This document shows, piece by piece, positions 49,552 through 57,414 of a stretch of 64,000 nt of DNA; within the stretch, counting starts at the first letter, position 1; each line of letters begins with the position of its first letter. The position numbers were made by a program, and so were the translations under genes. Source of the stretch: Phnomibacter ginsenosidimutans (GTDB lineage Bacteria; Bacteroidota; Bacteroidia; Chitinophagales; Chitinophagaceae); contig NZ_CP046566.1 in NCBI RefSeq assembly GCF_009740285.1, forward strand, positions 2,352,501 through 2,416,500. The letters are read 5' to 3'. The notes below the pieces were generated by a model, which saw nothing but the letters and a program-made list of their open reading frames with translations, ran no database searches and had not been told where the DNA came from.

Positions 49552-50130
49552 TTGACAGATTTTAAGACATATTACAAACAGTATTTTCAACGTGACCTTC
49601 TAAATTTCGTGGGACAAATACCTATTGATGGCAACAAACATTACGACAAGAACGAGTTTAATATACAATACTTCTTCTTGACACCGCAATACAAGTATTT
49701 AGACATAATTCCTCAGGACAGACAAGGGTTATTTGCTGTTGCACTCTATTGGACTGTTTTAGTTGACCAGACTTTTTATTCAAACTACCGACAATCATAT
49801 CAGACTTTTCAAAGAAAGACTTTGTATCCAAAATTTATTGGTAACTGTACAGCACCTTCTCTAATGAGTTCGGAGTGCGGACACCACCAACACCCAAGAA
49901 GAATTTTACAGGCAATAAACGACACAGCAGACCAAGGAAACAGATTTGACTTTGAGCGTGAAATTTTCAGAAAGGACGAGAGTAACCAACCAAGACTTGT
50001 TATTGAATACTTTTCAATATTAGAACAAGCAAGAGAAGTAATGAAAGACGAGATAAAAGAATATTTTGAAAATCACCAACCAGAAATAAGCTGGACAGAA
50101 TTTTGGACTAAATGCGAGCGCGAACTATGA
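49552..50130 (+). CDS. Cassette protein of unknown function
   Basis: A 192-residue soluble protein starting at TTG 49552, 29 bases into cassette 4. Features are FAVALYWTVLVDQTFYSNYR and CGHHQHPRRILQAINDTADQ, with a histidine cluster, and a helical acidic C-terminus (EVMKDEIKEYFENHQPEIS). No family is recognised. AT-rich codon use sets it apart from the host genes. Confidence 0.6.
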   Translation: MTDFKTYYKQYFQRDLLNFVGQIPIDGNKHYDKNEFNIQYFFLTPQYKYLDIIPQDRQGLFAVALYWTVLVDQTFYSNYRQSYQTFQRKTLYPKFIGNCTAPSLMSSECGHHQHPRRILQAINDTADQGNRFDFEREIFRKDESNQPRLVIEYFSILEQAREVMKDEIKEYFENHQPEISWTEFWTKCEREL

Positions 50131-50145
50131 CGACAGAGAGAAAAC

Positions 50146-50282
50146 GCCCTATAACAGCCGTTTTGCAAAAGCGGGGGTTTCGTGCTTCTATGACAGTGAA
50201 GTGCTAAATTCAAGCTTTGTGCATCTAATGAAGTTTAGTGCTGAAAATCCCCGCCTTCGCAAAGCGGCAAAACGTTGTGTGC
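50146..50282 (+). other. attC-like site 4 (cassette 4 | cassette 5)
   Basis: The left end AAAACGCCCTATAAC (its last 10 bases are 50146-50155) pairs with the start of cassette 4 (GTTATAGGGCATTTT), 14 of 15. Arms GTTTTGCAAAAGCGGGG and CCCCGCCTTCGCAAAG form the stem. The core is GTTGTGTGC at 50274. Confidence 0.86.
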
Positions 50283-50286
50283 AAGG

Positions 50287-50637
50287 CTACCTGACAACAA
50301 CTTCATACCTTCCATTTTCTATATTTTCTAAAAACCCTGCAATAGAAATTACTTGATGACCGACCCATACTTTATCATCTGGTATTGAATATGCTGTAAC
50401 CATTGCGTGTTGTCCAAGTTTATCCCAATTTTTATCTGTCATATACCGAATAACCATTCCTACCTTTATGGCACATTCAATTTCTTTCCCTTTATGTTTT
50501 TCTATCCATTCCAATGCGTGTGGTACACATTTGCCGTGTACAGGACATTCGGGGATTGCATCAAGTAACTTTTGCCTTTCTTCAAGTAGTTTTTCAGTTA
50601 CTTCAAGTTCGTGTTTAAGTTTTTCTAATTCTGACAT
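50287..50637 (-). CDS. Cassette protein of unknown function, encoded in reverse orientation
   Basis: A 116-residue protein on the strand opposite to the other cassette genes. It has an N-terminal coiled-coil (ELEKLKHELEVTEKLLEERQ) followed by CPVHGKCVPHALEWIEKH (a possible C/H metal site) and a beta-rich end (AIKVGMVIRYMTDKNW to NGRYEVVVR). No family is recognised. Cassette 5 is only about 390 bases, and this gene fills it. Reverse genes occur in some integron cassettes and usually need their own promoter. Confidence 0.62.
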   Translation of the reverse strand: MSELEKLKHELEVTEKLLEERQKLLDAIPECPVHGKCVPHALEWIEKHKGKEIECAIKVGMVIRYMTDKNWDKLGQHAMVTAYSIPDDKVWVGHQVISIAGFLENIENGRYEVVVR

Positions 50638-50659
50638 TTCGCTTTATTTTACCCGCCCT

Positions 50660-50750
50660 GCACACAACAATCGGTTTTATGCTATGCCGGACGGTGGTTT
50701 ATAATTTAAAATTTCTAAGTGGCACAGCATAAAGCCGTACCGTTAGCGGT
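50660..50750 (+). other. attC-like site 5 (cassette 5 | cassette 6)
   Basis: The left end GCCCTGCACACAAC is the reverse complement of the start of cassette 5 (GTTGTGTGCAAGGC) with one difference. Arms GGTTTTATGCTATGCC and GGCACAGCATAAAGCC form the stem. The core is GTTAGCGGT at 50742. At about 91 bases this is the shortest site. Confidence 0.83.
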
Positions 50751-50792
50751 CAGGCTAAAAGACGACACCACAACAAAAGAACGTTAAAAAAT

Positions 50793-52148
50793 ATGAGTGA
50801 CAAATACGACAAATATTTTCCAGAACGGTTTGTAAAAAACAGACCTCTATTTAACAAAGCAGTCAAGAACTTTATTAATGGCGACTTTGATAATTACGCA
50901 GACGCATATCACGATCTAAGAGCATTTATTAGACAACCAGTTGCGGAGTGGCACGAAGGGGCATATTTGCCAGACTATTTATTAGACGAGAGAGACGACA
51001 TTTTATCAAGATTGCATAAGGATGATATTATTCTATCAGAAAAGCCGACAAAAGAAGAACTTAAAGCCTATGCTGAAAACCAAACAAAAAAAATGCAAAC
51101 AGATGTTTGGAAAGAATGGTCGAATTGGCTTGACAAGACAAAAGGTTTAATAAAAAATCATCCAAGACTTGAAGAAGAAACAGAAACTACCAAAACGCTA
51201 ATTGACTTCTATAAAGGTGGGCGTAATATTTTTAGCCTATCCCCTTTTTTAATTCATCTTCTAAATCATACAGACATTGGAAACATTAGATTTTCTGATA
51301 TTAAATTACCATATAATAGCATTTACCTACATTTTGGAGCATTAACAGATATTGAGTATCCAATTGATTTGTTTGAACACAAACACGACATTGAATATCA
51401 GCTTCAAGACGATGACAAAAAATATTATTTAGACGGAGCATTTGTAACACTACTTCGTGAAAGAAGTCTTGATATAAGATTGACTTTTATAGATACAAAA
51501 GACAACTTCGACAAAAAGACACCTATAACTAAGGATTTTCGCTTTCCAACAATCAGCTTCACACTCGACTTTTCAAAATGGGATAGCGAAGAAAGTAATT
51601 TCAAAATTGATGACGAAGTAACGTTTAATCATTCAACGGTTTGCTTTTATGATATTTGGGACCCAAAAACAGAGCCAAGCGAAATTGAATTTGAGAAAAT
51701 GCACACTCTCACAAAACAACCTGAAAAGTGTTACGAAAGCGAATGGGAAGAATATGTGCTATTTGACAAATCCTTGATGATTATTGTTAATGCTCTTTGT
51801 TACTTAAATTTTGTTGATGACGATATTGAAATTTCAACAACAAACGAACAGGCAACACAACTTGAAAAGGAATTATCAAAAACCAAAAAACATCAACAAA
51901 GGACAAAGATTATTGATAAACTAAAAAAGTTTTCATATTCCAAAATTCACTTTTGCGGAAACAAAATAGAAAGAGAATTTAAAATAACCGATACAGGAAT
52001 TGAAGTTGAACCTCATTGGAGACGTGGACATTGGAGAAATCAACCATTTGGCACAGGGTTGACAAGTAGAAAACTAATTTGGATTAAGCCGACAATAGTT
52101 AGAAAAGATAAAGGAGACCCTAATATCGGACATATATATGAAGTGTAG
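50793..52148 (+). CDS. Cassette protein of unknown function with a WRRGHWR C-terminus
   Basis: A 451-residue protein. The N-terminal part is helical and charged, and the middle is beta-rich (ISFTLDFSKWDSEESNF). The C-terminus ends in EVEPHWRRGHWRNQPFGTG followed by KLIWIKPTIVRKDKGDP. I have an impression that this last block resembles the C-terminal region of AcrVA2-type proteins, but that is a weak, memory-based comparison and gives no function by itself. No signal peptide is seen. Confidence 0.6.
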   Translation: MSDKYDKYFPERFVKNRPLFNKAVKNFINGDFDNYADAYHDLRAFIRQPVAEWHEGAYLPDYLLDERDDILSRLHKDDIILSEKPTKEELKAYAENQTKKMQTDVWKEWSNWLDKTKGLIKNHPRLEEETETTKTLIDFYKGGRNIFSLSPFLIHLLNHTDIGNIRFSDIKLPYNSIYLHFGALTDIEYPIDLFEHKHDIEYQLQDDDKKYYLDGAFVTLLRERSLDIRLTFIDTKDNFDKKTPITKDFRFPTISFTLDFSKWDSEESNFKIDDEVTFNHSTVCFYDIWDPKTEPSEIEFEKMHTLTKQPEKCYESEWEEYVLFDKSLMIIVNALCYLNFVDDDIEISTTNEQATQLEKELSKTKKHQQRTKIIDKLKKFSYSKIHFCGNKIEREFKITDTGIEVEPHWRRGHWRNQPFGTGLTSRKLIWIKPTIVRKDKGDPNIGHIYEV

Positions 52149-52170
52149 AAACGTCAAAAAAGAAGCCCGA

Positions 52171-52307
52171 ACCGCTAACATCGGTTTTGCAAAATGGCGG
52201 GTTAAGTGCTTCTATGACAGTTTAGTGCAAGGTTCAAGTTCAGTTTTTCAATTGAACATTTGTGCTGAAAATCCGCCACTTCGCAAAGCCGAGAACCGTT
52301 AGTAGCC
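52171..52307 (+). other. attC-like site 6 (cassette 6 | cassette 7)
   Basis: The left end ACCGCTAAC is the reverse complement of the start of cassette 6 (GTTAGCGGT). Arms GGTTTTGCAAAATGGCGG and CCGCCACTTCGCAAAGCC form the stem. The core is GTTAGTAGCC at 52298. The 5' neighbour of the core differs from that of cassette 2, although both cores open the same cassette. Confidence 0.85.
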
Positions 52308-53232
52308 ATTTTACAGACACCCTACAAGTGAAGAAACTCTTACCAATCATATTGCTTTTTACGGCTTGTACGACTAACCAAAACAAACTTGACAAAACCG
52401 CAGTCCCAAACGACACTTTGGTACGACAAAGTTCAGAAGAGAAAGACATTTCTGATCCATCAAATACTTTAAACGGCAAGATAGAAACTTTAGAGATGAG
52501 TTATATTGTTTGGGGCTGTGCTTGTGCTAATTGGGTAACACCTGATGATTTTAAAAACTACGAAGATGATAAACTTGCAGAGCATTGTATTTTTATTGAG
52601 CCGGCAAACAAAGATTTAGAACTTCCTATGTACTTTGACCCAGGAAGACACTTTATAAAAGTTACTGGACAATTTTATGTAAGACCCGACTATCCAAAAG
52701 GAACAACTAAAGGGGAGGAACAGTTGGACAAAGCGAGAGTTTTTCGTTATACAAAGATTGATGTGTTCAAAAAGGATATTGAATATTCAGCAAAAGACGA
52801 CACGACACTTAACTTATCATACAACGCAGTAGAATGTACCTGTGCGCAATGGAGTGATACAAAATCATCGGCAGATACTGTAAGAGAATATTATTTTTTA
52901 GAGCCAGCAACTGATAAACTTATCAATGCTGACAAATTGTGGCAAGGCAACAACCTTCCTTTACAAATTCAAGTAACTGGACAAATTATTTCATATGCAG
53001 GTTATCCGACTGGTTATAATCCGACCAAAGGAGACCCAAAAGCAGAAAAGGTTTTTCGTTATACAAGATTGAAAGTTATTAGAAACGGGCCGACAAAAAA
53101 CGGCTACTAACACTGGGTTTTGCGTCATGGCGGCTGACGCCTAAACCCTGATCGCTGTAATTCTAATCATCTTTAAACCAGGGCTGGGCTGAGGTTCCCT
53201 GAGACCGCCACGAACGCAAAGCCCTGGCCGTT
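52298..53232 (+). repeat. Duplicated cassette, copy 2 (cassette 7)
   Basis: 935 bases identical to 47783-48718 apart from one base in a G run (52711-52714 here). Identity starts at GTTAGTAG and ends at GTT, then the next cassette begins with ACATGCC instead of GCCTGC. This copy has the intact lipoprotein gene. Confidence 0.9.
52328..53110 (+). CDS. Cassette lipoprotein with two similar halves
   Basis: A 260-residue protein starting at GTG 52328: VKKLLPIILLFTACTTNQ is a lipoprotein signal with lipobox FTAC. The mature part has two related halves, each with a C-x-C-A-x-W motif and a shared order: MSYIVWGCACANWVTPDD to FIEPANKDLEL and GQFYV, then SYNAVECTCAQWSDTKSS to FLEPATDKLIN and GQIIS. They look like an internal duplication of about 100 residues. 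The family is not recognised. The gene starts 30 bases after the core and its stop overlaps the left end of the next site. Confidence 0.7.
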   Translation: MKKLLPIILLFTACTTNQNKLDKTAVPNDTLVRQSSEEKDISDPSNTLNGKIETLEMSYIVWGCACANWVTPDDFKNYEDDKLAEHCIFIEPANKDLELPMYFDPGRHFIKVTGQFYVRPDYPKGTTKGEEQLDKARVFRYTKIDVFKKDIEYSAKDDTTLNLSYNAVECTCAQWSDTKSSADTVREYYFLEPATDKLINADKLWQGNNLPLQIQVTGQIISYAGYPTGYNPTKGDPKAEKVFRYTRLKVIRNGPTKNGY

Positions 53233-53239
53233 ACATGCC
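53102..53239 (+). other. attC-like site 7 (cassette 7 | cassette 8)
   Basis: Identical to site 2 up to the GTT core (ends at 53232), then differs. The left end GGCTACTAAC is the reverse complement of the start of cassette 7. The core GTTACATGCC at 53230 opens cassette 8. Confidence 0.85.
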
Positions 53240-53247
53240 ATTTTAAA

Positions 53248-53814
53248 ATGACACCTCTTAAATATCTAAGCATTCTGACATTTTTCACCTTGACAGTTAC
53301 AACAACTGCATCATGCCAAGTTCAAAAGGACAAGGACAAGAATACAACTATTGACAAGCCTAAAACATTTCGACAATTATTTTGGGACAGCTTGCCAAAG
53401 CCCATTGGATATGTAAACGACTATGAGAATATTTACAGTGACAGAGAAGAAGAAATTCTTGACAGTTTAATTAAGGTATTTGAAAACAAAACGACAATAC
53501 AAATTGCCGTTATCACTATTGACACTTCAATGACGACAAAAGACAGCCTTGATGCATTGACTTTACATTTCGGAAACACATGGGGTGTTGGCCAAAAAGG
53601 TAAAAATAATGGGGTGACAATTGGTATTTCACGAGGCTACAGACGAATGAGAATTCAAAATGGTTATGGAATTGAAAAAATACTGACTGACGAGGAAACC
53701 AAACAAATAATTGACACAGTATTTATTCCCAGTTTCCGTGACGCAAAATATTTTGATGGAACATTTCATGGGATTGTTGAATTAATGAATATTTTAGGTC
53801 AACGCTACAAATGA
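53248..53814 (+). CDS. TPM domain lipoprotein-like protein
   Basis: A 188-residue protein with an N-terminal export signal and possible lipobox (TTTASC). The TPM/DUF477 domain follows: GYVNDYENIYSDREEEILDS, IQIAVITIDT, WGVGQKGKNNGVTIGISR, IQNGYGIEKILTDEETKQII and PSFRDAKYFDGTFHGI. Homologues are membrane-associated and some have been proposed as acid phosphatases or photosystem repair factors; a function here is not assigned. The start codon is 18 bases after the cassette core. Confidence 0.75.
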   Translation: MTPLKYLSILTFFTLTVTTTASCQVQKDKDKNTTIDKPKTFRQLFWDSLPKPIGYVNDYENIYSDREEEILDSLIKVFENKTTIQIAVITIDTSMTTKDSLDALTLHFGNTWGVGQKGKNNGVTIGISRGYRRMRIQNGYGIEKILTDEETKQIIDTVFIPSFRDAKYFDGTFHGIVELMNILGQRYK

Positions 53815-53826
53815 CATGATAAAAAC

Positions 53827-54030
53827 GGCATGTAACATTGCATTTCTGTTATGTCGGCGGACTGATAACGCCGCTTCAACTGTGTGCTACTATCAGCTTC
53901 TGCTTCAGCCCGACGTTATCAATTGAGCAATGGAATAAACAATGAACTTTTGTATTTTACATCAGCATTTGTACCAGGCAGACGGATTTCAAATTCCGCC
54001 ACAAACACAAATGCTTTAACGTTGCGCCGC
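53827..54030 (+). other. attC-like site 8 (cassette 8 | cassette 9)
   Basis: The left end AAAACGGCATGTAAC (its last 10 bases are 53827-53836) pairs with the start of cassette 8 (GTTACATGCCATTTT). The stem arms GCATTTCTGTTATGTCGGCGG and CCGCCACAAACACAAATGC pair imperfectly. The right core GTTGCGCCGC at 54021 is less certain. At about 204 bases it is a long site. Confidence 0.65.
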
Positions 54031-54347
54031 AATGGCTTACTCCGTTTGCCGGAAAATCGGGGGTGTATTTCAGCTGATTTACGGGAGGCAAAATGGGGCA
54101 ATGGATTTTGCCGGTTAAGCTGCGCAAATGAGATTTGCTGAAAACCGGCGTTTTCGAAGCGAATCGCTTCAGCAGCTTAGGCGAAGCTAAAGGCTGGCAT
54201 TGACATTGTCAATACCTGAGCCGGTGGCTTCGGTAAATCCCGTAGAAATACGGTAGCTCCCTCCCCCGATCCCGTTGGTCGACTTCGCCAATCAGCCATT
54301 GGCACAAATAGCCCGACGGGTATTTTCCTGGCAGTACGGTTGGCCAC
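54031..54347. other. Degenerate cassette 9, no supported gene
   Basis: About 317 bases with no gene I can support; short frames on both strands show no family features. Its two ends do not pair with each other (GTTGCGCCGC at 54021 against TGCAGGCAAC at 54348), unlike the other cassettes. It also contains GCCGGTT with AACCGGC palindromic pieces. It may be a fusion of two decayed cassettes that lost the site between them. Confidence 0.45.
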
Positions 54348-54444
54348 TGCAGGCAACTGCGGTTTTGCAACATTCGCCAGCAGCCTTATCTTCATACAGC
54401 ACCACATCCTGCGAACGTCGCAAAGCCGCGGGACGTTGGGCGTA
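54348..54444 (+). other. attC-like site 9 (cassette 9 | cassette 10)
   Basis: The left end TGCAGGCAAC (54348-54357) is followed by CTGCGGTTTTGCAACATTCGC; the right arm GCGAACGTCGCAAAGCCGCG pairs with it. The core GTTGGGCGTA at 54435 opens cassette 10. Confidence 0.78.
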
Positions 54445-54491
54445 ATTTGCAACCATCCAATTAGCGACACAGGAACAAACAATTCTACAGC

Positions 54492-54947
54492 ATGACCCTC
54501 TGGGACGATTTAATGCAAAACTTTTGGAAAGATGGTACAAGAGAGTGGCACAAAGGCAAAATTATTTCATCAATTGTTGTGGTCTTAGCATTGATTGTTT
54601 TTGCTTTTTATAATAGTAGACGTTTAAAAGCAAATGCCGCAGACAGAAAAGCAAATCTCAAATACACAATTGGAGTGACAGGCAAAACACATCACAATAT
54701 CAAAAGCTCCCAGCCGACTGTTGAATTTACTTATAATGTAGGTATGACTGAATATTCTGGAAACGAAATGATTGCAGCCCAATTTGAAAAATCTGTCGTT
54801 GCTAACGGCGGAAGATATTATGTTGAATTTTCCTCTAAAAATCCAAATAACAGTAAGCTGCTGTTGGACTACCCTGTGCCAGACACGGTCACGAATACAC
54901 AGGAAGAAGGTTGGACTTATATGCCAGGCTACAACAACAAACGTTAA
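54492..54947 (+). CDS. Membrane-anchored cassette protein of unknown function
   Basis: A 151-residue protein with one N-terminal membrane helix (GKIISSIVVVLALIVFAFYN) and a C-terminal beta-rich domain (GVTGKTHHNIKSSQPTVEFT, GGRYYVEFSSKNPNNSKLLL). No family is recognised. It begins 57 bases into cassette 10 and ends just before the next site. Confidence 0.65.
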   Translation: MTLWDDLMQNFWKDGTREWHKGKIISSIVVVLALIVFAFYNSRRLKANAADRKANLKYTIGVTGKTHHNIKSSQPTVEFTYNVGMTEYSGNEMIAAQFEKSVVANGGRYYVEFSSKNPNNSKLLLDYPVPDTVTNTQEEGWTYMPGYNNKR

Positions 54948-54949
54948 AC

Positions 54950-55152
54950 TACGCCTAACAGCAGTTTTGCAATAGGCTGGCAGACGGAAGAGCAATCGGC
55001 AACAAATCTTTATTCGCCGGCAGTTATCGGCTGGACATTCATTATTCGACTTTAGTTCTTATTTTCATCATTAGTAATTCTAATCAGCTATTGTATCGGC
55101 AGACGAAACACAGAAGTCCAGCCCATCGCAAAGCTGTCGGACGTTGCCTGCA
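54950..55152 (+). other. attC-like site 10 (cassette 10 | cassette 11)
   Basis: The left end AAACTACGCCTAAC is the reverse complement of the start of cassette 10 (GTTGGGCGTAATTT) with two differences. Arms CAGTTTTGCAATAGGCTGG and CCAGCCCATCGCAAAGCTG form the stem around a long loop. The core is GTTGCCTGCA at 55143. Confidence 0.83.
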
Positions 55153-55176
55153 ACCTTATTGGACACCCTACAAATA

Positions 55177-56286
55177 TTGACAGATAAATTGAAAATTAGA
55201 ATTCTAATAATCTTACTACTAACTGGACAATTTTGCAAAGCAAATATGTCATCACCAATTTGGGAAGGCACAATGACAAGTTCTGCTTTTACAAGCAAGG
55301 ACATAAATATTCTTTCAGAAAACATCCAAATTAAAATTGACAAAGATTTTAAGACCGCCAAGTTTATAGTTGAATACACAATCCAAAGCGATTTGACAGG
55401 CAGACAAATTCCTTTATTATTTTATGCTCAAGATTACAAAGACAGTTTTTTTGTTTGGGTAGATAATCAAAGAGTTAACATTCAAAATATTCCAGAAAAA
55501 TATACTCATTTTAACAACTCGCCTTTTTCAGGATTTAGCGGTTTGAAAGATGATGATAACAGAAAAAATGAAAGAGATGAAGTGACAATTTACTGGTGGG
55601 AAAATTCTGGATTTGTTTACAAATTAAATGACCTTAAATACTTTGAAACTGACATTGCTAAAGGAATTCATAAGGTAAGAGTAGAATATACAGCCAATGT
55701 TTGGACAGACATTTCTGGATGGATAAAGGAATACAGTTTTCGCTATTCATTGACACCTGCTAAATTTTGGAAATCCTTTGGAGTATTAAATATCAGCGTT
55801 GAACAAAACGGTTCAGTAAGACAGCTTTCAACAAATATTGGACAACCAGTTGAAAAAGCATTTCAGGCGAAGAGTAGTTGGACATTTAGTAAACTGCCTG
55901 ACGAGTACCTTGAATTCTCTTACACCCCAAAAGCAAACAACCTTGCAAAAGCTTTAATAACTATTCAACCGTTTGGACTTTCAATAATTGCAGGCATACT
56001 ATTGTTTGCTTTGCATTGTTTCTTTGTTCTTAAGTATCGCAGACAGTTTATTAATAAGAAATATTCCCCTGTAGTCATTTTAGGAAGTTTAGTAATTCCT
56101 TTTTTAATTTTATTGAGTTATATATATTCATACGAATTAATAGACAATGTAATTGGCGAAAATGCAGGCAGACATCACGGTTATGTATTTTTAGTGATTG
56201 TGTTTTATCCAATTCTTCTACCAATTTATTGGACAATTGTATGGTTACTTGACAGAAAACAAAAAAGAAAAATGGTGACAGCGTAA
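55177..56286 (+). CDS. Exported membrane protein of unknown function
   Basis: A 369-residue protein starting at TTG 55177 with a signal peptide (LKIRILIILLLTGQFCKA), a beta-rich extracytoplasmic part (KDFKTAKFIVEYTIQSDLTG to LDYTPKANN-like segments) and three C-terminal membrane helices, the first being PFGLSIIAGILLFALHCFFV. The gene starts 34 bases after the cassette core. No family is recognised; a sensor or envelope function is possible. Confidence 0.65.
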   Translation: MTDKLKIRILIILLLTGQFCKANMSSPIWEGTMTSSAFTSKDINILSENIQIKIDKDFKTAKFIVEYTIQSDLTGRQIPLLFYAQDYKDSFFVWVDNQRVNIQNIPEKYTHFNNSPFSGFSGLKDDDNRKNERDEVTIYWWENSGFVYKLNDLKYFETDIAKGIHKVRVEYTANVWTDISGWIKEYSFRYSLTPAKFWKSFGVLNISVEQNGSVRQLSTNIGQPVEKAFQAKSSWTFSKLPDEYLEFSYTPKANNLAKALITIQPFGLSIIAGILLFALHCFFVLKYRRQFINKKYSPVVILGSLVIPFLILLSYIYSYELIDNVIGENAGRHHGYVFLVIVFYPILLPIYWTIVWLLDRKQKRKMVTA

Positions 56287-56299
56287 GATAAGAAAGGCA

Positions 56300-56501
56300 G
56301 CAGGCAACAAAAGGTTTGCCGCAAGGCTGGCGGACGGAATAACAATCATCAGTTGTACTACTATCAGCTAATATCGGGCTTGACCGAATTCTATTTGACT
56401 TTTAGTTGTTAACTTCAGCATCAGTTTTTTAATCGGCTTTAGTTGCCGGGCGGACACAGCAACAATCCCAGCCCTGCGGCAAGCCTCGAACGTTGGCGGT
56501 A
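56300..56501 (+). other. attC-like site 11 (cassette 11 | cassette 12)
   Basis: The left end GCAGGCAAC, extended to AAGGCAGCAGGCAAC, matches the reverse complement of the start of cassette 11 (GTTGCCTGCAACCTT) in 13 of 15 bases. Arms AGGTTTGCCGCAAGGCTGG and CCAGCCCTGCGGCAAGCCT form a long stem. The core is GTTGGCGGTA at 56492. Confidence 0.85.
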
Positions 56502-56636
56502 ATTTGAAGAAACAATTAACAACGAAAAACATTCAAGAAAATGAAGCTATAAGTAACTGTAAGATAGAATAAGAATTGAAATATCCTTTAATACGCAAAG
56601 TAGAAAGGGCGATTGTTAATATTAAAAAATTAGAAA

Positions 56637-57407
56637 ATGACACAGTTACAAATGATTGACAAAACAAAGTCAATAGCTCAAAATGATAAAAATATTTCTG
56701 CCGTATTTATGTACGGGTCATTTACCAAAAATGAAGGGGACAAATATTCAGATATTGAATTCTACATCTTCTTGAAGGATAAAGAAAAATTTTCCGCTGA
56801 AAATTGGGTAAGCCAAATTCATCCTTTGGCATTATATTTTACCAACGAGTATGGAAGTGAAGTTGCCATTTTTGAAAATATGATAAGGGGGGAGTTTCAT
56901 TTTTTGACAAACGACCAAATGGAAGTTATCAAATCGTGGGACGGTTTGGTAGAGTTTAGCGACTTTGACAAGATGATTTTAGTAGATAAAGAAGATTTAT
57001 TGACTAACACGCTCAAAGAAATAAAAACTAAAGTACCTGATCGAACAACAAATGAAAATATCCTGTGGTTGAGCCAATCATTGTTGAATGTTTTACTTAC
57101 AACAAGCAACTTAATTAAACGACAGGAATTTGCTCACGCTTACCAAAGCTTATCAAATGTTCAAAAATATTTACTTTGGTTAATAAGAATTGAAACATAC
57201 CAAACCAAACATTGGGAAAGTCCAACAAAAAGCTTGGAAAAAGACATAGACCCAGATTGGTATTCGTTATTTCAGGAGACAACATCAGAATTAGATCCGA
57301 CAGATATTAAAACAGCTTTCAAGAAGACATTAACATTGACTGAAAAACTTTTTGATAATCTTGGAGTTGAAGCAAAATTAAAGGGGGTATTAAGGAGAAT
57401 TGAATAA
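56637..57407 (+). CDS. Lincosamide nucleotidyltransferase-like protein (Lnu family)
   Basis: A 256-residue nucleotidyltransferase. The signature FMYGSFTKNEGDKYSDIEFY matches the polymerase-beta-type active site (GS followed by D-x-E) and closely resembles Lnu(F)/Lnu(G)/Lnu(H) lincosamide nucleotidyltransferases; EVAIFENMIRGEFHFL also fits. Members adenylylate lincomycin or clindamycin. Only these two regions were compared from memory, so substrate and resistance are inferred. It is alone in cassette 12, with 145 bases before its start that hold no other gene. Confidence 0.75.
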   Translation: MTQLQMIDKTKSIAQNDKNISAVFMYGSFTKNEGDKYSDIEFYIFLKDKEKFSAENWVSQIHPLALYFTNEYGSEVAIFENMIRGEFHFLTNDQMEVIKSWDGLVEFSDFDKMILVDKEDLLTNTLKEIKTKVPDRTTNENILWLSQSLLNVLLTTSNLIKRQEFAHAYQSLSNVQKYLLWLIRIETYQTKHWESPTKSLEKDIDPDWYSLFQETTSELDPTDIKTAFKKTLTLTEKLFDNLGVEAKLKGVLRRIE

Positions 57408-57414
57408 AAAAAAC

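Noticed and set aside
53884..54141. An 85-residue open frame in the degenerate cassette
   Set aside because: It overlaps the attC-like arm at its start, has unusual composition and shows no recognisable motif.
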